A stretch of 64,000 nucleotides of DNA from Biancaea sappan (Eukaryota > Streptophyta > Magnoliopsida > Fabales > Fabaceae): assembly GCA_037074585.1 (NCBI GenBank), contig CM073493.1, forward strand, positions 39,767,501 through 39,831,500, written 5' to 3'. The notes below the pieces were generated by a model. That model was given only the letters and a program-made list of their open reading frames with translations. It was not told where the DNA came from and made no database searches. Both the position numbers and the translations under genes were made by a program. Below are positions 1 through 11,640 of this stretch, piece by piece. Each line of letters begins with the position of its first letter. Within the stretch, counting starts at the first letter, position 1.

Positions 1-1890
1 CAACTTTTAAGTGAAGAAGAAGCATGGAATTTATTTAAAGCTAAGGCTGGTCCTGTGGCTGAAGATCGTAATCTATATTCGATAGCAACTCAAGTAGCCC
101 AAAAATGTGGAGGCTTGCCAGTTCTTATTAGCACTATGGCAACAACATTGAAAGGTAGGAGGAAGGTTCATGATTGGAAAGTTGCCCTCAACAAGCTAGC
201 AAAAGCCGGCAACACTGAAGTATTGAATGACATCATTCATTCAGGGTTGGAATTAAGTTACAACTGGTTGGAAAGCAATGAAGTGAAGGCACTATTTTTT
301 GCTTTGTGGTGTTAAGGGAGGTTATGGGTTTGTTAGTGATCTGCTAAAATATCGAATTGGTTTGGGTATTATTAAAAAATATGAATATTGTGGAAGATGC
401 AAGGAATAGGCTTTACCAAATGATTAATTCTTTGAAAGCATCTTGTTTGTTGCTTGATAATACAAGTATGGAGCGTGTTACAATGCATGACACTATTCGT
501 GAAGTTGCAATTTCCATTGCATCTCAAAATCAATATTTTTTCACCAAGAGAGAAGACACCATTTTAAAAAATTGGTCAATGGATGATATTCTTCAGAGGT
601 GCCCCTTAATCATATTGCATGGTCATTGCATTGGCAAACTTCCTGAAAGATTAGAATGCCCCAAACTTGAATTTTTTTTACTTAGATGGTGATAAAAATC
701 CCTCTCTCAATATTCCAAATTCCTTTTTTGAGGGAATGAGTAATCTCAAAGTATTAGATTTAACAAGCATGATCATGTCTTCACTACCTACATCTCTTTC
801 TTCCTTAACCAAACTTAAAACGTTGTGTTTGGATCAATGTGTATTGGAAGATTTGACAGGAATAGGAGACCTGAAAAAAATTAGAAATTCATAGTCTCTC
901 GAGATCATCAATGACACAATTGCCTAGTGAGATTGGGAAATTGACTAATCTAAAAATGTTGGATTTGAGCAATTCTGGAATTGAAGTCATCCCACCAAAT
1001 ATCATATCAAACTTGATCAAATTGGGGGAACTCTATGTGGGCAATTCCACCATCAAATGGGAGGCAGAAGATTCAGCTAAACAAAATAGAAATGCCAGCA
1101 TTGCTGAGCTTAGACCTTTGACTAACTTAATAGCTCTTGAAATTCAAATTCAAGATGCTAGGATGTTGCCGAAGGATTTAAAATTTGACAAGTTAGCAAA
1201 GTATAAAATAATTGTAGGAGATATATGGGACTGGTTGGAGGAGCTCGAGAGCTCAAAAACATTGAAGCTTAAACTTGGTTTTGATGTTGATTTGGAGCAT
1301 TGGATTAAGGCTTTGATAAAAACAGTGGAAAATTTGTACCTTGATGAAATAGATGACATTTCAAATGTACTTCACCAATTGAGTGAAAGAGGATCTTCAC
1401 CATTAAAGCATCTCCACATTCAAAATAATACAAAAATTCAACACATCATTTGCTTGACGCAGAGGAGGGACCAAGCTCATGTTTCTTTCCCAGATTTGGA
1501 GATACTATCACTCAAAAATCTCAATGACTTGGAGACAATATGTCATGGCGCAGTGATGATTGAATTCATTTAGCAAACTGTAGAGTTATCAAAGTCAAAA
1601 GTTGTGGTCAATTAAAATATCTATTATTGGTTTCAATGATTAAAGCTCTTTCTCAACTTATTTAAATAGAAGTTTTTTAATGTAATTCTTTGAATAAGAT
1701 TGTGCTTATGGAGTACGAGAATAATGTCATAATTATTGATAAGATCGAATTCACTTCATTGCGGTCTTTGACTTTACAACATTTACCAATAATTGATGAC
1801 TTTTGTTCCTATGAGTTGATCTCTTCTACACCAGAGCCGAAGTTCAAGTTACAGAGGATTGATATTCCCACTTCATTTTTTGATGCCAAG
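1..1890 (+). pseudogene. NB-LRR exon: end of NB-ARC, MHD, first LRRs
   Basis: First visible exon of the resistance-gene relic. Frame 1 runs to a stop at 313-315; homology-like reading resumes one base out of phase (KGGYGFVSDLLKYRIGLG) and shifts again at the A-run near 376-382. The MHD motif that normally contacts ADP in NB-ARC is present. LRR text such as LPSEIGKLTNLKMLDLSNSG follows from 911. The exon ends at a donor, AAG|GTTAGT, at 1890/1891. At least five frame changes make a full-length product impossible as written. Confidence 0.8.
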
Positions 1891-2249
1891 GTTAGTTCTT
1901 TATCATTTTATTCTTATTTCATGAAGATTTGTTTCACTAAAATTTATGGCACACATATGCTCCCACACCTGTTTATCACTCCTTCATATTGTTAATTTAT
2001 TTTTAACATAAGAGATATTAAGTAAGACTTAAATTACTAAGATAAATCATTGTTGTATCTATTACTCGTCTAATAAATCAACCCTGGAGTTTAATATTTT
2101 GCACAAATAATTTGTGTTATGTATTTTATTGATAAGAAATTCAAAAATGGTATAATGATGGTTATATTATAAATAATTTGTAAAAAGACAGTAAAAAGTT
2201 ATTTTTCATGTATTAATGTTGACGATGTGGTTATAGATTTCAAATATCA

Positions 2250-2283
<34 letters not shown>

Positions 2284-3518
2284 TTAGTTATTTACACACA
2301 CAAACACACACAAACACACACACACACACACAAATATATATATGTACATGCACACATAGTATAAAGAAATTGTTTAAAATTAGGTTATAGCTATATCAAA
2401 TGATTTTAAAAAAAAATTGGTAACACGTGTATGAGTTAATTGAATAATATGTTTCCCAAAATTGGTACTCCATTCATTGTCAAAATCTAGCTTAGGAAGG
2501 CCAGCTGGCCAGGTAGTTCTAAGGCTGAAAAACTGGAATTAAAAAATTGAATAAAAATTTGGAATTACACATAATAAGTGAATACAGTTAGGCATAGAAT
2601 TACACATAATAATTGAATACAGTTAGGCATAGAAATATACTAAGTTTCAATGAGTTTCAAACTTGTGTAATTCACTTATTATATTTGTTTCAACAAGTGA
2701 ATACATCATCCATCAAAATGATGGTATACTATAATTTTATTTATTTGATTAGTATTGTCTTGCTTCTTCTTAATGATGCAACTTTACAACATTATAGACT
2801 TATGTACATAAACTTACACGTGTTTGTTTTTGGTCTGACATACTTATCCTCAAATGACGTAAAAGAGATTAAATAGACAAATTATTTTTATTACCAATAC
2901 TTTCCTAAACAATTTAAAAGAAGTCCAAAATATTACTATTTTTTAGTTTAACAAAATCTTCCAATGACCCAAAAGAGACTAAGGACGCTTCTATTAATAT
3001 GAATTTTGTTTTAAAATGAAATCTTCAAATGATTTACAAAAGGTCCCTAACATCCTTTTGGGTAAGTCCCCCTCCCTACGTTATTTTAAATATACCTGCC
3101 AAGTATATATAAACAATTTTTTTTTGCTACATATACTTTATCTTCTTAAAATAATAATGCTTGCTTTCTAAAAATACTTATTCTTTAATTTTTCTAAATT
3201 ATGAAAAATGTTTTTCAAATGCTAAAATATGAGAGTGATCACACTTGTTTTATTTTAAATTGCAAAACTCCCAACTAGTTTCTATGAGGAAAAGAATTTG
3301 ACTTCTCTTCATAAACATGAAAATCAGGTTGATTAACTTATATAATCATAATTAACATTTTAATTGCAATTAAATTAATATAACAAAAGAAGGTTTTCTT
3401 AAATCTTATGATTTATCGTACTAGTTCTTTGATATTTGTAAATAATTAATATGATTATGGAAAAGATAGTAGTTTTATGAATCTTCTAGTTCTTCACAAT
3501 GATTATTTTGTTTTGTAG
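1891..3518 (+). other. Intron of NB-LRR relic with AT and AC microsatellites
   Basis: The 1628-bp stretch runs from GTTAGT to TTTTGTAG and joins two LRR reading segments. It is AT-rich and holds no credible gene. It contains an (AT)n run at 2252-2282 followed by an (AC)n-rich run at 2293-2332. A short segment containing ggaattacacataataa-type text is repeated near 2561-2620. Confidence 0.6.
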
Positions 3519-4640
3519 CTTGCATTACCCAATTTGGAGACCTTGAAGCTCAGCTCAATCAATATAAACAAAATTTGGGATGATGATCAACTTTCTGTTG
3601 TAGCATCTTCTGTTCGCAATTTGGCAAACTTGATCGTGGAGGACTGTGATGGCCTTAAGTATTTATTCTCATCCTCGATAGTTGAATGTTTTTCAAATCT
3701 CAAACAGCTGGAAATTAGTCAATGTAACATGATGGAAGAGATCATAGCTACTCAAAGGGAAAACAACGGTGTTGCATTAGCGGAGGTATTTTAATTATAT
3801 TATTCAATACCCAATTTTTAATTATTGTTTGTATCATATATAAATATATTAAGAAATTTCTTTTACTACTGCAAAGGTTATTAATTATGATTTAATAAAC
3901 TTTGCATCACAGGTTCGATTCGCCAAACTGGAGAAAATCACAATGAAAAACATGAAAAACTTGAAGGCAGTATGGCACTACCAATTTGAGGGATTGAAGC
4001 TGTTGGAAGTCGAAAACTGCGAAAAGATTGGACACATTTTTCCATGTCATATGCAGAGAACATATGGAAGTCTTGAGACATTGACGATTAGTGAGTGCAA
4101 TTCTGTGGAAGAGATATTTGTAGTGAGTGACAATGAAGAACTGATGGGTCAACATACAACACATCTAAAAGAACTATATCTACAACAACGGCCAAGGCTA
4201 AGAAGGATATGCACTAAGGATCCCCAGAGATCTAGTTGCTTTCATAATCTACAAAAAGTGTGTGTTCATGACTGTTTGAATTTGGAGTACCTTTTTCCAT
4301 TCTGCATAGCTGTGGACCTCCCTCAACTGGAACAAATTAGAGTAATACATTCACACTGGATGGATGAAATAGTTCAAAGAAAGAAGGATTATCCCTAGAT
4401 GTTGATAGCACTGTCCAGTTTGAATTTAGTCATTTAACGGAATTGAGGCTTTGGAATTTATTTAGACTCAAGAGGTTTTATGCTGAAAATCATAATGTAT
4501 CATGTCCATCATTGAGCACATTAAATGTCTTCAATACCAAGTTGAAGTTATTCAAAACACGGTACAACAGTAGCCAAGGGAGAATTTCTAACAACAAACT
4601 CCCTGTCTCAATGCAACAGTCTCTTTTTAATGTTGAACAA
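3519..4640 (+). pseudogene. NB-LRR relic: two LRR exons (3519-3785, 3913-4640)
   Basis: Two LRR-coding segments are separated by a 127-bp intron (GTATTT...CACAG, 3786-3912). Text such as LKQLEISQCNMMEEI and LETLTISECNSVEEIF is typical of the C-terminal irregular LRRs of this CNL class. The second exon stops at 4396-4398, and LRR reading resumes out of phase from about 4383 (TELRLWNLFRLKRFY), so one small indel lies near 4380. A donor GTATG follows at 4641. Confidence 0.7.
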
Positions 4641-5507
4641 GTATGTATCATTTATCTTCACTTTTTTTTTTTGCTTTGGCAAGCAGTATTTCCCGTCGAT
4701 CACAGAGACTAATCTCTTTTGGGATACTAAAGGCAAAGGATAGACTCTTGATCAATTAATTTATCTTTACTTTTAAACCCATATATTTGGATCTTTTAAA
4801 CTTCATATTTATTACCGGTATTGCATTGCTACTTGATTAACCCATGGTTAAATTATTCTGTGATTTCACTTAATTTTTAATTTAACTTCTATATTTTTTT
4901 TTTGTAAAATTTAAAATTTAGTTCTATTGTTAAACATTTTTTTAGCATTTTTGTTAATTTTTTTCCTCATGTGGCTAAACTTATGCCATCTTTAAATTTC
5001 AAATATAATTTTTGCAAGCTAACCCACCAAAGTGATTTAACAATGATTGCATTATGACTTAATTTAATTTCATTATCTATTTTTATTCATTTTACAACTT
5101 ACTATTATGTGATTGATGTTAAAATATAAAGAATTGCATAAAAATCTAATCCTTTTTAAAACAAGAAAGGTAGGTGGAGAAACACTTTTATTTTTCATTA
5201 AGGCAATAATGTAATTTTTAGATCGACCTACTTGAGGGTTCATTTACATCACGTTTTAAAACATATGATCTAAATAAGTTTGTTTTTTTGGTTTCTTTAT
5301 TGTCAAAATTTGATTTTAAAAACAATTAGGAAAAACTATATAAGAACTTGAATACAAAAAAAGAAAGCCCTTAAATTCAAATATTAAAAGTTTCAAACTA
5401 TGGACATTTTCCAGTGCTCTAGACAGGTTCTTCAACGAACATTTGTTTTTAACCTTTAGGGATTATTCACTAACATTTTTTCTCTTGAACTATGTAACTT
5501 TGCTAAG
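4641..5507 (+). other. Intron-like AT-rich stretch, nothing else seen
   Basis: This 867-bp stretch lies between an LRR donor at 4641 and an acceptor (CTAAG, ending at 5507). It is AT-rich with T runs. I see no ORF, RNA gene or repeat of note in it. Confidence 0.5.
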
Positions 5508-6338
5508 GTGGTTTGCAACTTGGAGATTTTGACAGTGAACACAGAGGTTGCTAGCACTATATTGCAGTCCCAACTTTCAAGAGAACACTTTTGCAAACTC
5601 AAGAGTCTTCTAGTGCAAGAATTCGAAGATGACAAAGCAACTTTTCCTTATTGGCTTCTCCAAAACACGTCCGGTCTCGAATGTCTATATGTGGCACGCA
5701 ATTCCTTTAAGGAGATATTCAAATATGAAAGATTTAGAGGCGAGAAGGGAGAGATTGCAATTAGCAAGTGACTCAAATATCTAATGTTATGAGGATTGCA
5801 TAAACTTGAGCATATTTGTAAAGAGGGATCCCAAATTGACTCTGTGATTGACCTTCTTGAGACCTTATTTGTGGATAAATGTTCTAATTTAGTATTTTTG
5901 GTGCCTTCACTTGTGACTTTTAATCACTTGTTGCGTTTGGAAGTTGGGAATTGCAATAGATTGGTAAATTTAATTACCTCATCTACAGCAAGAAGCATGG
6001 TCAAATTAAGATAAATGAAAATAAGGAAGTGCAATATGCTAGAACAAATAGTGAATGACGAGGGAGATCAAGTCAACAAAGATGTTGTGTTTAGCAGTTT
6101 AATAATTTTAAAACTAGAATGCTTACCAAGACTCAACATGTTTTGCTCTGCTAAGTGCTTATTGAAGTTCTCATTGTTCGAGAAAGTTGTTGTCAGGCAA
6201 TGCCCTAGAATGGAGATCTTCTCTGCCATGCCCACAAGCACACCAATGCTTCACAAGGTACTGGTGGAGGAAAATGACAAAGGATGTTGTTGGATTGGTG
6301 ACCTTTATTTAACAATAAAAAAGATGTTCATGGATAAG
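5508..6338 (+). pseudogene. NB-LRR relic: LRR exon with three nonsense codons
   Basis: One reading frame carries LRR text throughout (CNLEILTVNTEVASTIL; LLRLEVGNCNRLVNLITS; MKIRKCNMLEQIVNDEG) but is cut by TGA codons at 5769-5771 and 5790-5792 and a TAA at 6012-6014. The first two fit TGG to TGA changes and the third fits a sense codon to TAA. The exon ends in GATAAG|GTATGA at 6338/6339, and its last part is then repeated by the 331-bp duplication. Confidence 0.75.
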
Positions 6339-6678
6339 GTATGATTTGAAAATAAGGAAGTGCAATATGCTAGAACAAATAGTGAATGACGAGGGATATC
6401 AAGTCAACAAAGATGTTGTGTTTAGTAGTTTAATAATTTTAAAACTGGAATACTTACCAAGACTCAACATGTTTTGCTCTGCTAAGTGCTTATTGAAGTT
6501 CCCATTGTTCGAGAAAGTTGTTGTCAGGCTATGCCCTAGAATGGAGATCTTCTCTGCCATGCCCACAAGCACACCAATGCTTCACAAGGTACTGGTGGAG
6601 GAAAATGACAAAGGATGTTGTTGGATTGGTGACCTTTATTTAACAATAAAAAAGATGTTCATGGATAAGGTATGATTT
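6017..6678 (+). repeat. 331-bp tandem duplication of exon end plus splice donor
   Basis: Copies at 6017-6347 and 6348-6678 are about 98% identical (I count roughly six substitutions). Each carries the last part of the LRR exon, the donor GTATGA and a few intron bases. Because 331 is not a multiple of 3 and each copy ends in its own donor, the first copy could splice past the second or the transcript could read through into a stop. Confidence 0.95.
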
Positions 6679-6795
6679 GATTTACCCAATTAATTTCCTT
6701 CTAACTAAGAAAAAAGAAGACTCTGTCTCTATCAAAATCAAATATTTTCTTCCATAATATTGTTTCCTTTTTCAAGTGGATTTCGGCATGTGCAG

Positions 6796-7215
6796 GTGGG
6801 TTTTTGTAGCTTTATGCATTTGGAGCTATCTGGTTACCCAGAGTTGAAAGACTTGTGGAATGATCATGTCTACAACAAAGTATTGAGTAATTTGAAATCT
6901 TTGGTAGTACAAAAATGTGAGTTTTTACTGGATGTTCTTCTTTCTCCAAAATTGTTGCAAGAGCTTTCCAACTTGGAAGAGCCTGATGTAAGGGACTGTG
7001 ATTCCCTAGAAGTTGTGTTTGATTGGAGTGGAATGGAAGAACAACGAAGGCGAGTGATAAGAGATGGCATTAAGTTGAAAAAGATAGCTCTCTCTAATTT
7101 GCCAAAACTAAAGCACATATGGAAGCCGAACTCTCAAGAAATCGTCAATTTTGAAGAAATAGAAGAGAGTGAAGTAGATCTCCAAGGTCAACAAACTCTA
7201 TTTTTTGATGAAAAG
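6796..7215 (+). pseudogene. NB-LRR relic: last visible LRR exon
   Basis: The segment is open throughout (LELSGYPELKDLWNDHV; NLPKLKHIWKPNSQEIV), flanked by an acceptor (TGCAG, ending at 6795) and a donor (GAAAAG|GTATGG at 7215/7216). The text is the C-terminal LRR type of CNL proteins. No downstream partner exon is found: AT-rich intron-like sequence and then a Copia insertion follow. Confidence 0.7.
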
Positions 7216-7666
7216 GTATGGATATATATATATATGTGTATCTACCATTTATTTCATAATTTAGTCCTCAAATAAAATCTGTTTCTTATAGCAACTATAA
7301 AAACTAACAATACAAAAAGAAACTAACTTTTATCAAGTGTCTAATTATGTCCTAAACCACAAATCTTAAAACCTAAGATTTACACCGGGTGGGGACCTAA
7401 CGACTCACTGATTTATAAGCTAACAACTAGTGGTCTAAGTTTGTTTTTATTTGTTTAGTTTAAGTAGGAGTAAGAGGGGGAAGTTAGGAGAGGTTGGAAA
7501 AGGGAAATCTATCAATAATTTTATGTTGTCGCCGGAACATTTTTTTTAATAGTTCATATTAAGTTAATATTGTTTTTTTTATTTGATCACCCAATCAGTT
7601 TTTGCTAATATTTTTCTCCATTTGTATGAACTTGTGTAATTTTATCTAAGTTAGATTTTAGATCAA
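7216..7666. other. AT-rich spacer, nothing recognised
   Basis: Intron-like or intergenic DNA between the last LRR exon and a Copia LTR. No ORF or structured element was seen. Confidence 0.5.
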
Positions 7667-7920
7667 TGTTCACATCTCAAGTAAAACCTAGTAACTGTTC
7701 AAAGGTAAAGTAGCAACTCTAGAACACATATAGAGAAAATACTCTATATTGATTAATCGAAAAAATAATGCTGTACAAGCTAATTATTTATACAGCTAAA
7801 ATAGAAACTAATTGAACAAACTAAAAAACTAACTGAACAACCAAGTAAACTGAACTAACTACAGTTACTAACTAAAGACAGTTGTACATAAACAATATTA
7901 ATAAATATAATACTTCTACA
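7667..7920 (-). repeat. 3' LTR of a reverse-strand Copia fragment
   Basis: On the minus strand a purine-rich tract (AGCGGGGGA, about 7921-7929) is followed by TGTAGAAG..., the usual polypurine tract / LTR start. The other end is placed at a TG/CA border near 7667, giving about 254 bp. No matching 5' LTR was found, so the boundary is approximate. Confidence 0.55.
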
Positions 7921-7928
7921 TCCCCCGC

Positions 7929-9123
7929 TCAAGTTAGTGCTTGATAACAATCTAACAAGCCTAACTTGGTCTTCATATTGGTGAACAGAGGTCCTGTCAT
8001 AGCTTTAGTAAAAGAGTTAGCTAGTTGTTTTGCAGAAAATACATGACTAGGAGAAATAAAACCTTCTTTCATTTTGTCCCTAATGAAGTGACAATCAATG
8101 TCTAGGTGTTTAGTTCTCTCATGATATACTGGCTTTTTTGCAATCTGAATTGCAAACTTGTTATCATAGCAAAGTGCAATTGGAACCGTGGCTGGTTTCT
8201 TTAAATCACAAAGAATAAAAGAAATCAATTGAAGCTCACACACCGTTGCAGCCATGGCACGATACTCACCCTTTGTTGTGGACTTAGAAACAGTAGCTTA
8301 TTTTTTTGTTTTCCATGAAACAATAGCATCACCAACGAATACACAGTACCCCGTCAAACACCTTCAAGTATCAAGGCAAGAACCCAAATCAGAGTCACAA
8401 AAAGCTTTCAACTGTAAAGAATTAGAAGAAGGGAAAAACAAACCCAAAGAAGGACATCCCTTTAGATATTTCAAAACATAAATTGCTGCTTCCCAGTGTA
8501 TATCTCTTGGCTTTTGGACAAATTAGCTTAGTTGTTGTGTGGCAAATGAGATATTTGGCCTAATAAAGCCTAGATAAAGTAGTCTGCCCACTAGTCTTCT
8601 ATACTTCTCTGGTTCTTCTAGCAACATCCCACTATTACTACATAGCCTTATACCAGTTGGCAATGGAGTTATTGTGGGCTTGCACTCCACTAACCCCACA
8701 TCCTTGAGTAAATCTAGAACATACTTTCTCTGATTCACCCAAATACCTCTATCAGATCTTGTCAACTCCAGACCAAGAAAACACTTTGCATGTTTTGGGT
8801 CCTTGATGGTGAATTTGTCATCAAGAAATTTTTTTACCTTCTCAAACTCCGTTTGAGAACTTCCTATTAGTAATATATCATCTACATACACTAACAAAAT
8901 TAGAAAAACATTTCCCACATTAGAAAAAAAAACAAACAGTGATCATGAGGTGACTGTTTGAACCCAAAAAGTTTCAGTTGTGCAGTGAGCTCCAAATTCA
9001 ACTGCTGAGAAGCTTGTTTTAACACGTACAAAGATTTTTTCTACCTGCAAACTTGTGCTTCTTTTGTCTTACCATATCCTTGTGGTGCTTCCATGTATAC
9101 CTCTTCATCCAAGCTACCCATAA
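7929..9123 (-). mobile_element. Copia retrotransposon fragment: RT and RNase H remnants
   Basis: On the minus strand, 8918-8523 reads the reverse-transcriptase core with the YVDD box (LLVYVDDILLIGSS) and the following thumb text (KYVLDLLKDVGLVECKP). 8255-7929 reads the RNase H end (SKSTTKGEYRAMAATVCE just upstream, then YHERTKHLDIDCHFIRDK). Upstream RT text (GSLDEEVYMEAPQGYG) is visible to about 9123 but is out of frame. Gag, protease and integrase are absent. Stops and frame changes between the blocks make it a dead 5'-truncated copy. Confidence 0.85.
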
Positions 9124-9139
9124 AATATAAGTTATCGAA

Positions 9140-9375
9140 TGCTAAAATATGTAATTAACGTATGTGTTTCAAAACAACCTTTATATTAATTAAAAATCTA
9201 AATGAACCAATGAATTTAGGAACATCCTTTTTAACTTTAATTTACCCCTTTAAGGTATCAGAATTAGGAATTTCAACTAATATAGTAGGAAAATAAATCT
9301 GCTTTGAATTTTTAAATCCTTCAAAAATCAAAGATGTTAATTTATTAAAATCATTAGTTGTGTCAAAAATAAATT
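9140..9375 (-). pseudogene. Possible pararetrovirus-like segment, weak
   Basis: The minus strand holds a mostly open frame of about 75 codons with one stop, low in complexity but protein-like. It lies on the far side of the forward RT fragment from the larger minus-strand segment. I assign it to the same relic only by position and strand; it may be unrelated. Confidence 0.25.
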
Positions 9376-9404
9376 TAATATCTAAAAAGTAAAATCAAAT
9401 AAAA

Positions 9405-9735
9405 ATGTTAAATAAAAAAGTTCATTATAAGAAAATAGAAGAACAGGTTGAAAAACCTATTGTTAAGGATAGAATAACCCTCCAACAGAAATTTGAGAAA
9501 GATTTATGCTCAAAACACCCAAATGTTTTCTGGAATAGGAAAAAGCATGTAGTCTCATTACCTTATGAAACAAGTTTTGGTGAAGAAAATATCCCTACAA
9601 AGCTAGACCAATTCAGATGAATAAAGAAACTTCAGAATATTATAAGAAAGAAATTCAAGACTCGTTAGAGAAAAAATTAATTAGAGATTGTAAATTTTCT
9701 ATTCTATCTAATTGTTTTCCTATAGTGCTTATAGC
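9405..9735 (+). pseudogene. Caulimovirid-like RT N-terminal fragment (endogenous)
   Basis: The frame at 9405-9617, followed across a stop by 9620-9690, resembles the linker into the reverse transcriptase of plant pararetroviruses: a NIPTK segment, then a lysine/glutamate-rich helix ending in KKLIRD. After that the sequence degrades and the catalytic part of RT is missing. It lies in forward orientation between two minus-strand segments, so the relic is rearranged. Family placement (Caulimoviridae, Petuvirus/Florendovirus side) is inference from these short motifs. It is broken and cannot encode a working enzyme. Confidence 0.5.
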
Positions 9736-9739
9736 TAAA

Positions 9740-10500
9740 TTTGTATAATTGTTTTGAGATTGTAAATTTTTAATATCTTTCCTTTGACTAGTAGCTTTTT
9801 CATTGGCTTCTATTGATTTGAAATGTGTGCCTTCTAATGCTGTACTTCCTGTCTTAAATTTTATATTTTCTAAAGGAGGATGTATAGATATTATCTTTTG
9901 TCCTAACGTTGTATCCCATTCTACAGTTATCTTATTATGTGTGTCGATAGTCTTTTCTTATTCTGTAAAAGGATTAAATATATGATTATTCTGACAATAT
10001 ATACTAAACCAGGTAAACAAGAAAATATTTTCTTTAATTTCTTCTAAATTTTATAGTATTCTTCTTTGTATTTTTGTGTTTGTTCTTTTGAAAAGGTTTC
10101 AAAATACCAATTTCTCATGCTTGCATGAATTCTTTATTTAATTTTTCTTTGTCTATTTTGAATTCTTTTGATATTACTAATATTTGTGATCTAGTACAAG
10201 AGTGATTTATTGATTCTTCATTTACAAGTTCATATATTGGTTGTGGTATGTTGGATTGAAAATCTACTCTCTTAAGTCATATTGGGTAGTATTGTTAGCA
10301 GTTCTAAAACCTGTATCTATTGAATGCCTACCATTAGATTCTAATTCTGAGTTTTTTATTATTTTTGATCTAAAAGGTTGTGATCTTCTCATTTTTATGA
10401 TCACATTTCCTTCTAGTGTTTGAACATAATTATCAAAGGTTTTTTAATTCTATTTTCTTAGATGTTGAATTTTATCTAATTCACATTTCCTAAATAATGA
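9740..10500 (-). pseudogene. Caulimovirid-like polyprotein fragment (endogenous), degenerate
   Basis: The minus strand from about 10450 to 9745 gives protein-like text through several frames broken by three to four stops and a frame change (short readable pieces: MRNWYFETFSKEQ, KITVEWDTTLGQK). The style, lysine-rich with a conserved tryptophan/tyrosine block, resembles the movement/coat region of plant pararetroviral polyproteins, and the neighbouring RT-like fragment supports this. No joined product is given here. A degenerate host or transposon gene cannot be excluded. Confidence 0.4.
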
Positions 10501-11640
10501 CTGGGGAGTTTTTCCTAAATTCAAAATTCAAAATTCAAACCAATTTTTATTCTAGACCATTGCCAAAGTGACAGAAGCAACTGTGCAAGATTATAGGCAG
10601 GGTTTAGAGTTTGCAAGACATGCTGAAAGATCGGATATATAGGGCTTGCAAAACATGCTAAACTATTAATAAACTTTAGCAAATTGGAATAGATCCCTGC
10701 ATATATAGCAAAAATAGCACTAAAGAACCTTTCAGGAGGGCTTGCAACAAGAAATCAAGTTACCTACTTGAACATATTTGTTAGATGTAGCAAGTAATGT
10801 TGATGGAAGCGCATCAATGTCAATAAAACATGTGGTAAGTTAATTATTGACTAAACTGTTAACTAATCTTAGGGACTATTTTTTATGATTTTGGAAACTA
10901 CAGAAACCAATTTTTGGATTTCAAAGTGTATGGACTAAATTTATTGTTAGGTGAAACTATATGGACCTCAAATATATTTCTAATTTTTTTTTAATGAAAC
11001 CTATGGAGGGCATGGAAAAGATTGAAACAAAAATTTTGGTATCGCCATGGTAAAAAAAACTTTTCCCTTTTAAAGTGAAATTCGTGAGAAATGTAAGCAA
11101 TTAGATTAAATGAAAAACTTTCATTTAAGAAATATGCAAGCATGGTTAGGTGAAGTCCATGTGAGGCAAAACAAATGCAATAGAACGACCTTTTAGTAAG
11201 AATATGAGTAGAGATGAAAGCCGCGATACCATAGTATTTTAGGTATCTTATAGAGGCTAATAATTAATTAATAGATAGATTAGAAATTTTAAATAAGAGT
11301 TTTAGTCATATTAGCAAGAAATAATTATAATAATAATTAAATTAGTTCTGGGTCATTGATGTTGAGCTTAGCATTAAATGAAGGGGGCACAAATAAATAA
11401 ATACAATAAACATGTGTTGGGTTCTTACATCTTTATTTCCACCTTCTTTTCAAATTTCCTTATCTTCCTTTTTATTAAAACAAAAATAAAAATTAAAATA
11501 ATATACATTTAAAAAATAAAATTGAATTAAATTAATTCAACCAATTAAATTATAGCTTAAACATTAAATTATAAGCCGATTCGGTTTAGAACAATGCCAA
11601 AATTGAGATAAAAAGAAAATGGGTTAAATTTAGTCAAAAG
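10501..11640. other. Non-coding stretch; contains one lone TIR-like sequence
   Basis: No gene is seen. Bases 10852-10986 match, by eye, the right terminal inverted repeat of the element at 13712-16153 (text such as gtgaaactatatggacct) in the same orientation. They are probably an unpaired terminus of the same transposon family. Confidence 0.5.

Larger units (their letters stand above)
1..7215 (+). pseudogene. CC-NB-LRR disease-resistance gene, 3' part, broken
   Basis: Reading starts inside the NB-ARC domain at base 1 (LSEEEAWNLF, then the GLPL-type motif CGGLPVLI near 109-126), passes an MHD motif (VTMHDTIREVAISIAS, about 478-525) and continues into irregular leucine-rich repeats spread over several exons. 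This layout (MHD, then LRR exons split by introns) is typical of plant CNL intracellular immune receptors of the RPS2/At4g27190-like group. The P-loop would lie left of the window. Proposed exons: 1-1890, 3519-3785, 3913-4640, 5508-6338, 6796-7215, all with GT/AG borders. Lesions: frame changes near 311, 376-382, 669-677 (T run), 875-881 (A run), 1560-1590 and 4380; in-frame stops at 5769-5771 and 5790-5792 (TGA where TGG fits) and at 6012-6014 (TAA). Homopolymer frameshifts could be assembly errors, but the nonsense codons and the exon duplication argue for a real pseudogene. The last donor (7216) leads to no further LRR exon. Confidence 0.85.
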
